Assembly (NCBI GenBank): GCA_016200225.1
Contig: JACQFD010000023.1
Coordinates: 1-64,000, forward strand
From: Planctomycetota bacterium
Lineage (GTDB): Bacteria; Planctomycetota; UBA1135; JACQFD01
Reading direction: 5' to 3'
DNA: 64,000 nt
Shown: piece by piece, positions 47,660 through 58,447 of the stretch
Numbering within the stretch: position 1 is the stretch's first letter
Layout: each line of letters starts with the position of its first letter
Position numbers and translations under genes: made by a program
The notes under the pieces: model-generated
The model's database searches: none
What the model saw: the letters and a program-made list of their open reading frames with translations, nothing else
Told to the model about the DNA's origin: nothing

Positions 47660-47943
47660 AAGCCGACGCGCGCAGCTCTTCGAGTCGAACGCCTGTGTCG
47701 AACGATCCACATCGTCGTGTGGCGCTCTCAAATGGCAAACGGCTCGTCCCAGAGTCTTCCGACCGCCGGACGCGCGAATGGAGCGTGAGCCGAATGGATC
47801 GTCCCGCGAATTTTCTTAACAAAATCGTGGCGCAGTCCGGAAACCCCCATAGAATCGTCGCAGCCCCCGAGAACCCCGGATTCCCCCCGGCAATTCTCCG
47901 CCGCGACGAGCCGTCGTCCCAGTTCCACACTCGGTGTTCAATT

Positions 47944-50322
47944 ATGATTAATATTAAAAATCATTCGGGTCGGCGTTCGTTAAATTTACATATCCGCGCG
48001 CTGCCGGCGTTGCGGAGGATTTCGCAAGTGTGCGTTGGACTCGCGGCGCTGGTATCTTCCGCCGCGGCGCTGATTCCTACTGCCGCAGCGCAAACACCGA
48101 ATCTAAGCCCGATTGCCGATTATTTTGGCGCGCCGGACAGCATCAGCGGACTCGACTCGTTCGCGATCGCGGACATGAATAACGATGGCAGACCGGACTT
48201 CATCGAATCGATCTCACATTACATTTCGGGGCCGTGCTCGCCCCAGCAAGGACAAATTACAATTCGATACGGGCCGTCCAACTTCGGTTTTACCGCTCCG
48301 GCGGTTCTGACGTCGCAGGACAGTGCGTACATTCGAAAACCGTGCGTCGCGGATCTAAATAATGACGGCGCGCTCGATATTGTGGCGCTTTACAGTATTA
48401 ACAGCGCTACAATTCCAGAATCGTCGGGGATCGCGATATTGTTGGGTGGAACATTTAATAGTTTTACGCTCCATGCGCCGCTCGTCTTCGTCAACGACTC
48501 GAAAAGCGACTTTGCGCAGACGCTGAACGTCGTCGATATCAATCAAGATGGAGTCCCGGACGCCCTCGTGGGGTTCGATCACATCGTTCCGAACGGCACA
48601 ATGCCCAAGTCCGCGGCAAGCTGGTTTGATATCTATTCCGGAATGGCCGACGGAACGTTTACATCGCCCGTTCACGTTTCCTTGACGAACATCGAATCCT
48701 TCGCCGCGATCGCGGCCGACTGGAACGGCGACGGGCGGACGGATGTCGCTCAAATTAGTTATTATTCCGATCTGATCGGAATCGTTCATAATACCGGAGG
48801 CGTCCTCGCGGAATCTCAGTTATTAAATTATGTAACCAAACCGATGTCGGTCTCGACGGGCGATCTGAATGCGGATGGATTCGCCGACATCGTCGCGGGC
48901 GGATATGTCATGGATCTTGCGGTCGGACTCGGGGGCGCGGGCGGGTTGTCCGCGACTCCGGTTCATTATGAAGAAGTCATGGGAGAAGCCCGAGGCCTTG
49001 GGCTCGCGGACATGAATAATGACGCGAAGCTCGACGCGGCGATTGTTGATTACTCTTGTTATGCATCCTATCCCACGGCGGCGAGACTACTGATCGGAAC
49101 AGGCGACGGATCCTTTGGTTCCGGCGGCTCCGCGGCGCTCCCGGGATTTGTATTCTTCGACGGATTTGCGTTCGCCGACTTGAATCAGGACGGATTTGCG
49201 GACGTACTCACGAACGGGGGCTCCGGCACCGCGGGCAACGCGAGTTTTCCGAAGAATACGACGCATTTATCATTATATATGAATTCGCTTGGAACGCCGC
49301 CGCCGCCCCCATCGGCGCCGCCGCACGGCACTCCCGGAATTTCGACCATTCAACCGTCCGTGATACAATTCGGCGCGGACGATCTTATTACTATTTCCGG
49401 AAGCGGGTTCGATCCGGCCTGCGCCGTCTCCGTGAAACCGTCCATGATCCCGGGAGCCGCGGCCGTATCCGCGGCCTCGAATTTATTCGTATCATCCGGG
49501 CTTCTTTTGGTAAAATTGCCGGCGGTGGGAATCGGAAGAGTCGACGTCATCGTTACAAATCCGGACGGCGGAACCGTCGAGGGTTTCGGATCGATTTACG
49601 TCGCCCCCAAATTATATCAAAAAGACCGCTTCTCGGGATCCATCGCGTGGCCCGGCGATCAGGACGCGCTCATCGTCGATGGCGTCGCCGGAATGAAGAT
49701 CGACGTGGCCGCGAGCGTCGGAACGCGCGATCCGATTGTTCCAGTGTTGCGCGTCGCCGACGCTTCGATGCATACAATTCTCAGCACGAGTTCGCTCGAA
49801 AGCGGATATCAGCCCGAATTCGTTAATATTAACAATAGTAAGGTGTCGATACGCGGTTTTCCGCTGCCTTCGACGGGCCGCGCCTATGTGCAAATCGCCT
49901 CGGCAAACGGAAAGACCGGAAACTATTCGATTGCATACTCCGAGAATTTCGACTCGAAGCGCCTTCGAATGCAAATCTCCCCCAAGTCCGCGATTCCCGA
50001 CGCGAACGGCGGCGTTATTATTAAGTTCTCGGCGCGCGCGGCTTCCATCGTTTCGGGAAATATAACTACTAAAAAACCGACCGTGCTCGCCGCCGATCGG
50101 GTGACTCTCGAGGGTCCCGGCGCGGTCCAACCGTCGTTCGAAAATTGTGTTTCGGAAGCGGCGGCCGGATGCGCCATCCGGCTCAGGAATTATGTCGTGT
50201 CGGCCACGGGCGATTATTATCTTACGATCGATCCTGCGAGCGGACCCGGCGGCTCGTTTACAGGATTGTTTACTATCAATCCGCCGAAGCACAAGGCGGC
50301 GTCATACTCCGAAGGATGGTGA
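47944..50322 (+). CDS. secreted FG-GAP/VCBS-repeat protein with IPT/TIG and C-terminal beta domains
   Basis: About 792 residues: signal region (ISQVCVGLAALVSSAAA), FG-GAP/VCBS repeats to about 440 (ADMNNDGRPDF, ADLNNDGALDI, ADWNGDGRTDV, GDLNADGFADI), a proline-rich linker (LGTPPPPPSAPPH), an IPT/TIG domain (ISTIQPSVIQFGADDLITIS) and a final beta-sandwich (KLYQKDRFSGSIAWPGDQDA to FTGLFTI) similar to pre-peptidase-type C-terminal domains. No YGTG module. ATG 47944 is the start that gives a signal-like N terminus; the longer frame is not needed. Confidence 0.85.
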   Translation: MINIKNHSGRRSLNLHIRALPALRRISQVCVGLAALVSSAAALIPTAAAQTPNLSPIADYFGAPDSISGLDSFAIADMNNDGRPDFIESISHYISGPCSPQQGQITIRYGPSNFGFTAPAVLTSQDSAYIRKPCVADLNNDGALDIVALYSINSATIPESSGIAILLGGTFNSFTLHAPLVFVNDSKSDFAQTLNVVDINQDGVPDALVGFDHIVPNGTMPKSAASWFDIYSGMADGTFTSPVHVSLTNIESFAAIAADWNGDGRTDVAQISYYSDLIGIVHNTGGVLAESQLLNYVTKPMSVSTGDLNADGFADIVAGGYVMDLAVGLGGAGGLSATPVHYEEVMGEARGLGLADMNNDAKLDAAIVDYSCYASYPTAARLLIGTGDGSFGSGGSAALPGFVFFDGFAFADLNQDGFADVLTNGGSGTAGNASFPKNTTHLSLYMNSLGTPPPPPSAPPHGTPGISTIQPSVIQFGADDLITISGSGFDPACAVSVKPSMIPGAAAVSAASNLFVSSGLLLVKLPAVGIGRVDVIVTNPDGGTVEGFGSIYVAPKLYQKDRFSGSIAWPGDQDALIVDGVAGMKIDVAASVGTRDPIVPVLRVADASMHTILSTSSLESGYQPEFVNINNSKVSIRGFPLPSTGRAYVQIASANGKTGNYSIAYSENFDSKRLRMQISPKSAIPDANGGVIIKFSARAASIVSGNITTKKPTVLAADRVTLEGPGAVQPSFENCVSEAAAGCAIRLRNYVVSATGDYYLTIDPASGPGGSFTGLFTINPPKHKAASYSEGW

Positions 50323-50508
50323 TCGCGGCTGTCGATCATTAAGAATCTCCGGCGACGGGGATTTGCCGGCGCGAGCGGTTCAGGCGATTGACATTTGCGC
50401 GCGGCGGGCTTCGGACGCCGGGCAGTTGAATCCCCCGACCTGCCACCCGCGCGCAAGTGGGTCCGTGAAATTTGCGCTTCAATACGCGCAATGTTTCCAC
50501 TAAGTCTA

Positions 50509-51586
<1,078 letters not shown>

Positions 51587-51794
51587 GTTAAGAATCGTGC
51601 CAGCGGTTTTTTTTAATGAATGAAGGATCATATGGAGTAGGAGAAAACCTCGTCACGTCGGCGTTTACTGATCAGCACTGGCCGCGACTCTCCATATTGA
51701 TTGACGGCGCCGCCACGCGAGCCCATTCCATCGATGCGTATCATTGCCGGCGATGCATGGTTATCATCGGAACGCAACGCCACTGGAGGCCCGC

Positions 51795-53150
51795 ATGAAC
51801 TCCCTCATTCGCTCTCTTGCCCATTCGCTCACGTTTACAATTCTCGCGGCATCCGTGCAGGCACAGGCGCCGAAAGAAACGAAGTTTGCGCCGCCCGTGC
51901 GACTGAAATCGGGCGACGCGTTCATGGGCGGCGGCCGGCTTTATCCGTCGCCCGTTTTTAAGGATATGAACGGCGACGGCCTGCCCGATGTGGTCATCGG
52001 CGATTTGTTCGGGCGCATCACCGTGTCGCTGCGACTGCCCGGAAAGGATCCGCGCGCGTTCGCCGCGGAAACGGAATTGATGGCGGCGGATGGCAAGCGG
52101 CTCGATTTTCACAATTGGTGATGCATCGGCATGAGTCCACAGTTTGTGGATTTCAATGCCGATGGAAAACTCGACATCGTCGCGGGCATTTTCGATGGAT
52201 CGCCACATGTAGCATTCGGGTCGGACAAGGGATTTCTGCAGCCCGCGCAGATCCTCGACGCGAGCGGCGCGCGCATTGTTTTGAATGCGTTTTGGAATTT
52301 CGACACGAAGAAATGGGATGAAACGAAACGTTATGATCTGGAAGATGCTAAGAATGGACATCTGACGTCGGCAGTGGCTTTCGACTGGAACGGCGACGGC
52401 GTTTTCGATTTGTTACTTGGCGATCACAAGAGCGGCCGCGTTTATCGGCGCATGAACGAGGGAACGAACGCCAAACCGGCGTTCGCTACTAAAAACATCC
52501 CGTTGCTTGCTGGAGATAAAGAATTCGACGTTCCCGGAACGGTCGCGACCATTCGCGTCATCGACTGGAACGGCGACGGTCTCGCGGATCTTATTGTTAG
52601 CGGAATGGGTGAATCGTTTCAAGGCGGCGGCGGCGGCGTTTATTTGTATATAAATACTGGGAGCAAGACATCGCCGGTGTTCGCCGAAGCGCAGACATTA
52701 ATTAAACCGGGACGCTTTCCCGGCGCGAACGCGCCCGAGTGCGCGGACTCCGGGTACTATGTCGATGCGGCCGACTATGACGGAGACGGCGATCTCGATC
52801 TGATCGTCGGAGGCTACTCGCACTGGCAGGCGGCGCAACCCGAGTTGACAGATGCGCAAAAGGCGCGCGCAAAAGAACTACAAAATCAAATGAAGACGTC
52901 CGATGCATCTCAAACAAAACTGATGGACGAATTGGAAAAAGCCACGCGCGGTCTCGCCGAAGCGGAAGCTACAAAAAAGCAAGAAGAGTTTTGGGCATCG
53001 CACAAGGAAGAGTATGCCGCACAGAACAAACAGCGCGTGGCAATCGCAAAAGAGTTGGATGCGCTCAAGCCCGGCCCCAAGCGCGAATCGTTCGTTTGGT
53101 TATATGAGAATTTGTCGGAGCACACGGCGAAACCTGCGACGGGCAGATAA
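51795..53150 (+). CDS. secreted FG-GAP/VCBS-repeat selenoprotein (in-frame TGA read as Sec)
   Basis: One frame of 452 codons interrupted by a single TGA at 52119-52121 (codon 109). Before it: signal peptide (SLTFTILAASVQA) and the first FG-GAP unit (DMNGDGLPDVVIGD). After it the same frame resumes with C-I-G-M-S-P-Q-F-V-D-F-N-A-D-G-K-L-D-I, then more FG-GAP units (DWNGDGVFDLL, DWNGDGLADLI, DYDGDGDLDLI) and a charged coiled-coil tail. The TGA sits before TGC, so the protein would carry Sec-Cys. A bacterial SECIS-like hairpin begins three bases after it. ATG 51795 has GGAGG five bases upstream. Sec incorporation is inferred; a split gene with a new ATG at 52131 is the alternative. Confidence 0.8.
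52124..52164 (+). promoter_or_regulatory. candidate SECIS element for TGA 52119
   Basis: A two-tier hairpin directly after the TGA. Lower stem CATCGGCAT (52124-52132) pairs perfectly with ATGCCGATG (52156-52164); an internal loop follows; upper stem TCCACA (52136-52141) pairs with TGTGGA (52145-52150); the apical loop is GTT (GUU in RNA). The apical loop lies 20 bases after the TGA, inside the usual bacterial range, and holds the GpU that SelB needs. Confidence 0.75.
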
Positions 53151-53272
53151 CGCCGTCATTCAAATTCCATCGGCGACACGGGACCCAATTGTAATGACCG
53201 ACGCGCAAAAACACACGCTTGCCGGAATCATCGGAGTCGACAGTTCGGAATCTGTCAATGCTTTGATACAAA

Positions 53273-54166
53273 TCATTGCGTGCATTCCTTAAAAATGGCG
53301 CTTGCCAACGACTGGGCGAATGGAGGTAAATCCTCTCGTGCGATCGACAGAAATTCGGGCGGCAGATTCAGCAGTGTATTCATAATGCCCGATATGCCGT
53401 AACTTTTGTAGCGATGGACGATGTCGTCGGCAACATTAATTACATCCGCCAGCGTGAAGTCGCCGGTGTTCATTTCTTTATGATGCTCGGAAAGGGTCTG
53501 GGAAACGCGAGGTCCAAGTCCCCAGCGTTCAACGATGAGAGCGGAAACGTCTCCGTGGTGAAATCCGTAGTTATCAATTTCTGCAGACACGAGACTGGCG
53601 CCGGCAAGCGGCGACGTATAAGTCAACTCGACGTAACGGTCGTGGAATGTTGCATAGAGCGCGACGCGTCCCACATCGTGAAAAAGCGCGCAAGTCGCCA
53701 CCATCGAATCGTCGACATTCGCCGGCAGTCGAACATGCATTGCCAACTGGCGTGCGACGATTGCAGTGACAACACCGTGTTTCTGAACATCGAAAACATT
53801 TACGTCCGGCGGACCCGAAAGGTCTGCATAAGATTTGAGCAGACACGCTTCGGAAGCTACTATTCCGAGCTTTCGAACTCCGAGCATGGAAGCCGCGTGG
53901 AGTATACTATCGCAGTGGGCGCGAAGACCGTAGCGAACGGAATTAATAAGTTTAAGACATAACCCGGAAACGAAAGCGTCGCGTTCCAGTAACTTCGCGA
54001 TCTCGCCGATGGAGGCCGATCCCTGCAGCATTTCATTGAGCTCGAGTACAACCGACGGCACCGGCGGGATCTCGACATCGCGCGCGACACGCTCGAGCGC
54101 TTCCGCGTTGAATTTATGATTCGCCTCGCGGCCAACCAGCGGTACTCTTTTTGTAGTTATTGACAT
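53273..54166 (-). CDS. HDOD-domain signalling protein
   Basis: A 297-residue protein with an HDOD domain (PF08668), a HD-GYP/HD-related helical domain without a complete metal-binding HD set in most members. Typical segments: IPPVPSVVLELNEML, LLERDAFVSGLCLKLINS, AASMLGVRKLGIVAS, FHDVGRVALYATFHDRY and SEHHKEMN. HDOD proteins act in regulation and signalling. ATG 54166 (MSITTKRVPLVG) is likelier than TTG 54190. A LuxR-type regulator lies upstream on the same strand, separated by a palindromic repeat and a hairpin. Confidence 0.85.
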   Translation of the reverse strand: MSITTKRVPLVGREANHKFNAEALERVARDVEIPPVPSVVLELNEMLQGSASIGEIAKLLERDAFVSGLCLKLINSVRYGLRAHCDSILHAASMLGVRKLGIVASEACLLKSYADLSGPPDVNVFDVQKHGVVTAIVARQLAMHVRLPANVDDSMVATCALFHDVGRVALYATFHDRYVELTYTSPLAGASLVSAEIDNYGFHHGDVSALIVERWGLGPRVSQTLSEHHKEMNTGDFTLADVINVADDIVHRYKSYGISGIMNTLLNLPPEFLSIAREDLPPFAQSLASAIFKECTQ

Positions 54167-54344
54167 TCCTTGCGTCGTCAAACATAACAACTAAATCGCG
54201 GCAGGCTGGTCGATTCGCGTCAACCAGCCCGCCGCCGAGGTCAAGAGTCCTGAAATACAGATGTATATGTGCCGTCAACTGCGAGCACTCCCGCGACAAC
54301 CCACGATCCGCGGGAGTTCCTTTCGCGACCGGCGACGAAGAATC

Positions 54345-54408
54345 CAGAAGTGGTTTCATAAGTATCTCGAAGTGCGAGCGCAGCGCGAGAGACTTATGAA
54401 ACTACGTC
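54345..54408. repeat. dispersed palindromic repeat, full copy 3
   Basis: Left arm AGAAGTGGTTTCATAAGTAT-CTCG and right arm CGAGAGACTTATGAAACTAC form a stem of about 24 bp with four mismatches around a GC-rich loop. It lies between the HDOD and LuxR genes. Confidence 0.9.
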
Positions 54409-54444
54409 CAATGACTCGACAACCGACTATCGGATTTGCCTCTT

Positions 54445-54491
54445 CACAGATGTAGAGTGTTCTTAGGCTACGCAAACGAGTAGCCTCTGTG
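54445..54491. terminator. nested hairpin downstream of the LuxR gene
   Basis: AGGCTAC (54465-54471) pairs with GTAGCCT (54480-54486) and CACAGA (54445-54450) with TCTGTG (54486-54491), giving a small stem inside a wider one just after the stop of the minus-strand LuxR gene. No clear T-run follows on the minus strand, so a terminator role is only possible. Confidence 0.4.
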
Positions 54492-54510
54492 AGTAACTCA
54501 ACCAGGTATA

Positions 54511-54906
54511 TTATTTATTAGAATCGATCGGTTTCAGTTTCGATTCGGAATTCGTGCCGGACATCGCGTCGGAGACGAACTGCGGCATTACAATTGCCAG
54601 AATTGCAACGGCATTCGCGCGGTTTCGCGCTCCGAGAATTCGAAGCGCAGACTTCACATGGCGGTTCACCGTCCAAACGGAAATCCCGAGCATTTTCGCA
54701 ATTTCCTTATCTTCAAATCCGCGAATGATCCAATATGCCACCTCTCGCTCCCGCAAAGAAAACTTGCGAAGGAACGATATCATAGGTGTATTTCCGGGCG
54801 CTGCGTGTAACAAAACATAACTGGGGGTTGGAATTGCATCCCTCCACGGGAACGGAACATGAGCAAATAATTGAAGCAACTGTCGGGGGCGCTTTGCCTG
54901 ATCCAA
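54511..54906 (-). CDS. LuxR-type transcriptional regulator
   Basis: A 131-residue protein whose C-terminal half is a LuxR/GerE helix-turn-helix: FSLREREVAYWIIRGFEDKE, IAKMLGISVWTVNRHVKSAL and ILGARNRANAVAIL. The N-terminal part (about 40 residues) is not a complete receiver or sensor domain, so the protein may be a stand-alone DNA-binding regulator. The start is uncertain: TTG 54906 gives the longest frame; ATG 54783 (MISFLRKFSLRE) is an alternative that keeps the whole HTH. A perfect dyad 92 bases upstream may be its operator. Confidence 0.8.
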   Translation of the reverse strand: MDQAKRPRQLLQLFAHVPFPWRDAIPTPSYVLLHAAPGNTPMISFLRKFSLREREVAYWIIRGFEDKEIAKMLGISVWTVNRHVKSALRILGARNRANAVAILAIVMPQFVSDAMSGTNSESKLKPIDSNK

Positions 54907-54997
54907 GAGCGAACTTGAGCCCGATTCCTACGCGCCCCCACTGAGACTGTTTCGCGACGATGCCGTGGCCATTTCTTGTTAAATCGTCGCGGGCGTC

Positions 54998-55025
54998 TCT
55001 AAATGTAATACAAGTTACATTTAGA
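54998..55025. promoter_or_regulatory. perfect 11-bp inverted repeat, candidate operator of the LuxR gene
   Basis: TCTAAATGTAA, a six-base spacer TACAAG, then TTACATTTAGA: perfect 11-bp arms, typical of LuxR-family binding sites in length and spacing. It lies about 92 bases upstream of the regulator's possible TTG start on the minus strand. Confidence 0.5.
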
Positions 55026-55525
55026 CATTCCCGGCGGGGATATTAACAAAATTCACGCGCGCATGTCGCGGTCGATTCTCGCCTCCATCGAATCCATTGC
55101 GTGTCTCGAATGCAGGCGAGAAAAACACCGGGCCACATAATACACGACAATGCACGGACGAAAATTTTCTCGAAAAATATTTTCTCTCCTAAGTGGGCTA
55201 TCGACAGCCGATTACAAAATGCACAATTTCGACTCCGACGAGGTTCGACGAGGGTCTCGCGAGTTTCGGGAGCGTTTTTCGTCCAAATGGGCGACGGTTT
55301 GCGTTCAATTCCCAAATATCCCAAAACCCCCGGCGGCTCTCGCGACCATGCACGCGCCGCGCGGGGCGTCGGAAATATCGTTAAACTTCGCCGTTTCCAT
55401 TCGAGCCAAGTTTACTAAAAGTGGTTTCATGCGTCCATCGAGCTGCGCGCCATACGGAATTTTGCAATCAAGGGATGTATAATATTCACTAAATTGCAAG
55501 AAAAACGCGCGCGTTATGCGCTACG
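55026..55525. other. AT-richer intergenic stretch upstream of the LuxR gene
   Basis: About 500 bases with no supported gene. It holds a GAAAATTTTC palindrome with a near repeat (about 55160-55185) and a half copy of the dispersed repeat at 55417. Several long shadow frames cross it, none with family content. Confidence 0.4.
55417..55441. repeat. half copy of the dispersed palindromic repeat
   Basis: AAAAGTGGTTTCAT-GCGTCCATCG matches the outer part of the left arm only; no right arm follows. The sequence TTTACTAAAAGTGG here is also found at about 35677. Confidence 0.5.
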
Positions 55526-56125
55526 CTAATGATGTCCGACAATGACGGCGGCTATCCCGAATAACAAATAAAGGGGCGATGCGGCAATGTCAAATGCTAC
55601 AGTTACGGGGGTGGCCACCGCGGCAAGAATAACCTTGCCGGCGGGCGCTCCACGCCTTGGAACGTGGCCCCGCGCAACGCCGTGCACACGGGCTTTATTT
55701 TCATAATCAGGCAAATCACCAATTTCGAGCCATCCGGCTTCATCGAGCTCGGAATTTCCTGTGAATTCCGCGGTCGTGTTCCATGCGGGCAATTCCAGTC
55801 GCGAAGACCAAATAGGAAAGTCGCTTTTTGAATCATCCGCTTTTTCGTACGTTCCGTCGGGCGTACCGATGCTGACTACAGTTTTCCAATGGTGCGTGTC
55901 GGGATGCATGTCGACTTGCTGCGCGCGCTCCTCGCCAACGACATCGTGATGATACAGATCGCCACCGTAGATCACGTCGAACGACTTGAGCTGCGTGTCT
56001 TCGATCTCCACGGCGGCGAGTTCCGGCGGACTGCGCCGCACGCGTTCCCACATCCAATACGTGCATCCGGGTAGGAACATTATAATACACAGTACGCCGG
56101 AGAGTCGAGTAAGAGATCGCGCCAT
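55526..56125 (-). CDS. hypothetical lipoprotein
   Basis: A 199-residue protein with a lipoprotein signal (LCIIMFLPGC, lipobox LPGC at about 18-21). The middle is charged and has no recognised domain (DTQLKSFDVIYGGDLYHHD, EFTGNSELDEAGWLEIGDL). A hydrophobic segment near the C terminus (ILAAVATPVTVAFDIAAS, YLLFGIAAVIV) suggests a second membrane contact. I do not recognise the family. ATG 56125. Confidence 0.65.
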   Translation of the reverse strand: MARSLTRLSGVLCIIMFLPGCTYWMWERVRRSPPELAAVEIEDTQLKSFDVIYGGDLYHHDVVGEERAQQVDMHPDTHHWKTVVSIGTPDGTYEKADDSKSDFPIWSSRLELPAWNTTAEFTGNSELDEAGWLEIGDLPDYENKARVHGVARGHVPRRGAPAGKVILAAVATPVTVAFDIAASPLYLLFGIAAVIVGHH

Positions 56126-56871
56126 GGGTCCATACTAGTGAATGCGCACTCAGGTGCAACGAATATGAGCAGCTATTGCGTCCCGATGCGCGCCTGTGTG
56201 AAATTTCGCGGAACGATCGATGATGTGTGTCGACCACTGCCATTGAGTGGAAGCCTCTCCTGCTACTGCCTTACGCCGAGAGATTTATAATAATCGATCT
56301 GTCAATTCCAAGTTGTCGCGCTTTCCACATTTTCGCGTATTGATATCATCCACTTTCGAGCGCAAGTTCGATAATTCATCGATGCTCACGTGGCCGAATC
56401 GATGAAGTCGTGATGAAGGGGTCGCGGCCAATACATTTGCCCCAGCCTCTCCGCGTTTGCGTTTCAAGGGGTCGTCTTGCGCCAACGATTCGAACGCGTC
56501 CAACGCCGACATCCGCACACGTCGTCCGTTCGCGCGCGGACGCGGATTCGCGAGATGCTGCGGGAAGCGATATTCTCCATCGGCGCGTTCTCCAATTCCG
56601 CCTCCCGCGTTCCCGCGTCTTGACGGATTGCGGCGCGACGCGGATGCTAGTAAACGTGGACTGGAATAAACATCCAATTTCGACGGTTCGACTGCCGAAA
56701 AAAAATTAACACACTACCATTCATGAATTTCATTAAAATCGAAAAATCGGTTCGCCGGCCGCTGTGGATTGCCTTGGTAGCCGCGGTGGTATTGAGCGGC
56801 GCATTTCTCCACTAAGATAGAAAATCGTATAAAATAACCGGCCAGTCCGCCCATCCATTATCCACACTTCC
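56126..56871. other. gene-poor stretch upstream of the SGNH gene
   Basis: About 745 bases. Apart from the possible 30-residue membrane peptide at 56723, I see no supported gene. A minus-strand open frame (56285-56677) is basic and low in sequence complexity and is probably a shadow. The promoter of the gene at 56872 should be in the AT-rich last 60 bases (CGTATAAAATAAC). Confidence 0.35.
56723..56815 (+). CDS. possible small membrane peptide
   Basis: A 30-residue open frame: MNFIKIEKSVRRPLW followed by the hydrophobic IALVAAVVLSGAFLH, then TAA. The shape fits a single-pass small membrane protein or a truncated anchor. No family match and no Shine-Dalgarno site. Too short to be sure. Confidence 0.3.
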   Translation: MNFIKIEKSVRRPLWIALVAAVVLSGAFLH

Positions 56872-58305
56872 ATGCCGGTTGATTCGAAGACTTTGCCGAG
56901 TCCGCACTCCGGGTGGCGACGCGCACTCCGCAGGGTCCTTGCCGTGTTCGCCGGACTGCTCTTCGCGATTTTGGCAGTTGAGGGAACATTACAAATCCTC
57001 GCCTATATCAAATCTTTCGAGACGGCCAGGAGGCTTCAAAGTACAAATCCACAGGGATTGCCGACGGTCGTATTCGTCGGAGATTCGAATATATATGGAT
57101 TATATTTCGAGAAGGAGCAGACGCTTCCCGCGGCCGTGGCGCGCCTCTCGATGCAGAACGGTTCGCCCGGCGTTCATTGTATCAATTTCGGAGTTCCGGG
57201 GTCGCCGTCGTGGGTCGTGCTCGATCAACTGCGCCGGACGATTTCCCTGAAGCCCGCCGCCATCGTGGCGCGCTGCGGAATTAACAATTTGTCGGTCATG
57301 TCCGCCGACGAAGGCTTCGGCATTTTCGAAAATCTAAGAATTGTAAAAGCCGCCCGCCAGCTTTTGTTTAATTGGAAATATCGAAACGCGAGAAGTTTCG
57401 CCGTCCGCGACGACGCCGAAGGCGCGGATTCCGGCAATCGCGGACTTGTGATGGAGACCGGCGATCGAAAAATTTGCTGGGTGCCTCCGCGCGACGGCGA
57501 GTCGACTCCCGTGGAAATGATAAAAGTGAAGGGCGCGCATCCTTACGAGGATCTCAAGCCGCGTCTCCGGAGCGATCTAAAGAAAATGGCGGACCTCGCG
57601 TCCGATAATAATATTAAACTCATATTTGCGGGTTATCTGGCATCGGCCGACACCGGTTTTCGCGACGTCCGCGACGTGACGCGCACGTTCGACGGTTATC
57701 GCGATGCGATCTATATCGATTGCGCGAGCGTCATTCCCCAAGTTCTCGGGCTCGGAGATCGCGCCCATGCGGACGTGCGCATCACCGAGCGCGTCCACGC
57801 TTTGAGAAGTCTTATATTAACAAATGACCGGCACCCGACGCCGTTTGGCTACGAAGTCGAGGCGCACATGATTACAAATGCGCTCGTGGACGCCGGAGTT
57901 TCCGGCGTCGCGAGTGTCGAGAATGCGGTGGACTTCCTGAAAAAAGAAAAAATTAATATTCCTTTTCTCGGGCGTTCGCCAGGCCGCGAGCTTGCCTATA
58001 ATTACAAAGGCAATCCCGGCGATCGCATCACGCTGGTCTTCGGCGAACCCGGGTCGAGTTTCCACGACAGCATCGACCTGCCGTTCAACATCCATCCGAT
58101 TCTAAATAAAATCGGCGCCGCGACCTCCGCGCGGATGTCCGCCACGGCGGGCGCCGACGGAGGGGCGAAAATCGAAGTGCCGATTCCGACGATCCCGAGC
58201 CTCAAGAGCGCTCGCAAAGTCGCCTGCATCGTCGAACGCGGCGGCCGCGGCGGCGCGGCGCAAATATTATTATCGAGAGTGCTCGATTTCGAGCCCGGGA
58301 AGTGA
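56872..58305 (+). CDS. membrane-anchored SGNH-hydrolase-like protein
   Basis: A 477-residue protein with one N-terminal membrane anchor (LAVFAGLLFAILAVEGTL, about 22-40), an SGNH-type block I (VVFVGDSNIYG, Ser about 71), NFGVPGSPSWVVLDQLRR, the block III-like RCGINNL and block V-like DRHPTPFGYEVEAHM with catalytic Asp and His. The C-terminal 120 residues are a beta-rich domain (GDRITLVFGEPG, IPTIPSLKSARKVACIVE). Probably acts on the outer face of the membrane, possibly as an acyl- or acetyl-esterase; the substrate is unknown. The selenoprotein gene follows 142 bases later. Confidence 0.85.
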   Translation: MPVDSKTLPSPHSGWRRALRRVLAVFAGLLFAILAVEGTLQILAYIKSFETARRLQSTNPQGLPTVVFVGDSNIYGLYFEKEQTLPAAVARLSMQNGSPGVHCINFGVPGSPSWVVLDQLRRTISLKPAAIVARCGINNLSVMSADEGFGIFENLRIVKAARQLLFNWKYRNARSFAVRDDAEGADSGNRGLVMETGDRKICWVPPRDGESTPVEMIKVKGAHPYEDLKPRLRSDLKKMADLASDNNIKLIFAGYLASADTGFRDVRDVTRTFDGYRDAIYIDCASVIPQVLGLGDRAHADVRITERVHALRSLILTNDRHPTPFGYEVEAHMITNALVDAGVSGVASVENAVDFLKKEKINIPFLGRSPGRELAYNYKGNPGDRITLVFGEPGSSFHDSIDLPFNIHPILNKIGAATSARMSATAGADGGAKIEVPIPTIPSLKSARKVACIVERGGRGGAAQILLSRVLDFEPGK

Positions 58306-58447
58306 TTGAATTGAATATTACTTATAACAAGCGATTCCAACCGCCGGACAAATCGCCGGCCGGCGCGCCGTCTGCATTTTTGACCCTTGGGCAACAATTT
58401 AACTTTATTCAACGAACCCAAGGTGGGGCGCGTTACTGTGGAGTTTT

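Noticed and set aside
52131..53150. Separate gene starting at ATG 52131
   Set aside because: No Shine-Dalgarno site, no signal peptide, only nine bases after the TGA, and it starts inside an FG-GAP unit.
53193..53292. 32-codon open frame opening MTDAQKHTLAGIIG
   Set aside because: Overlaps the end of the HDOD gene on the other strand and has no family content.
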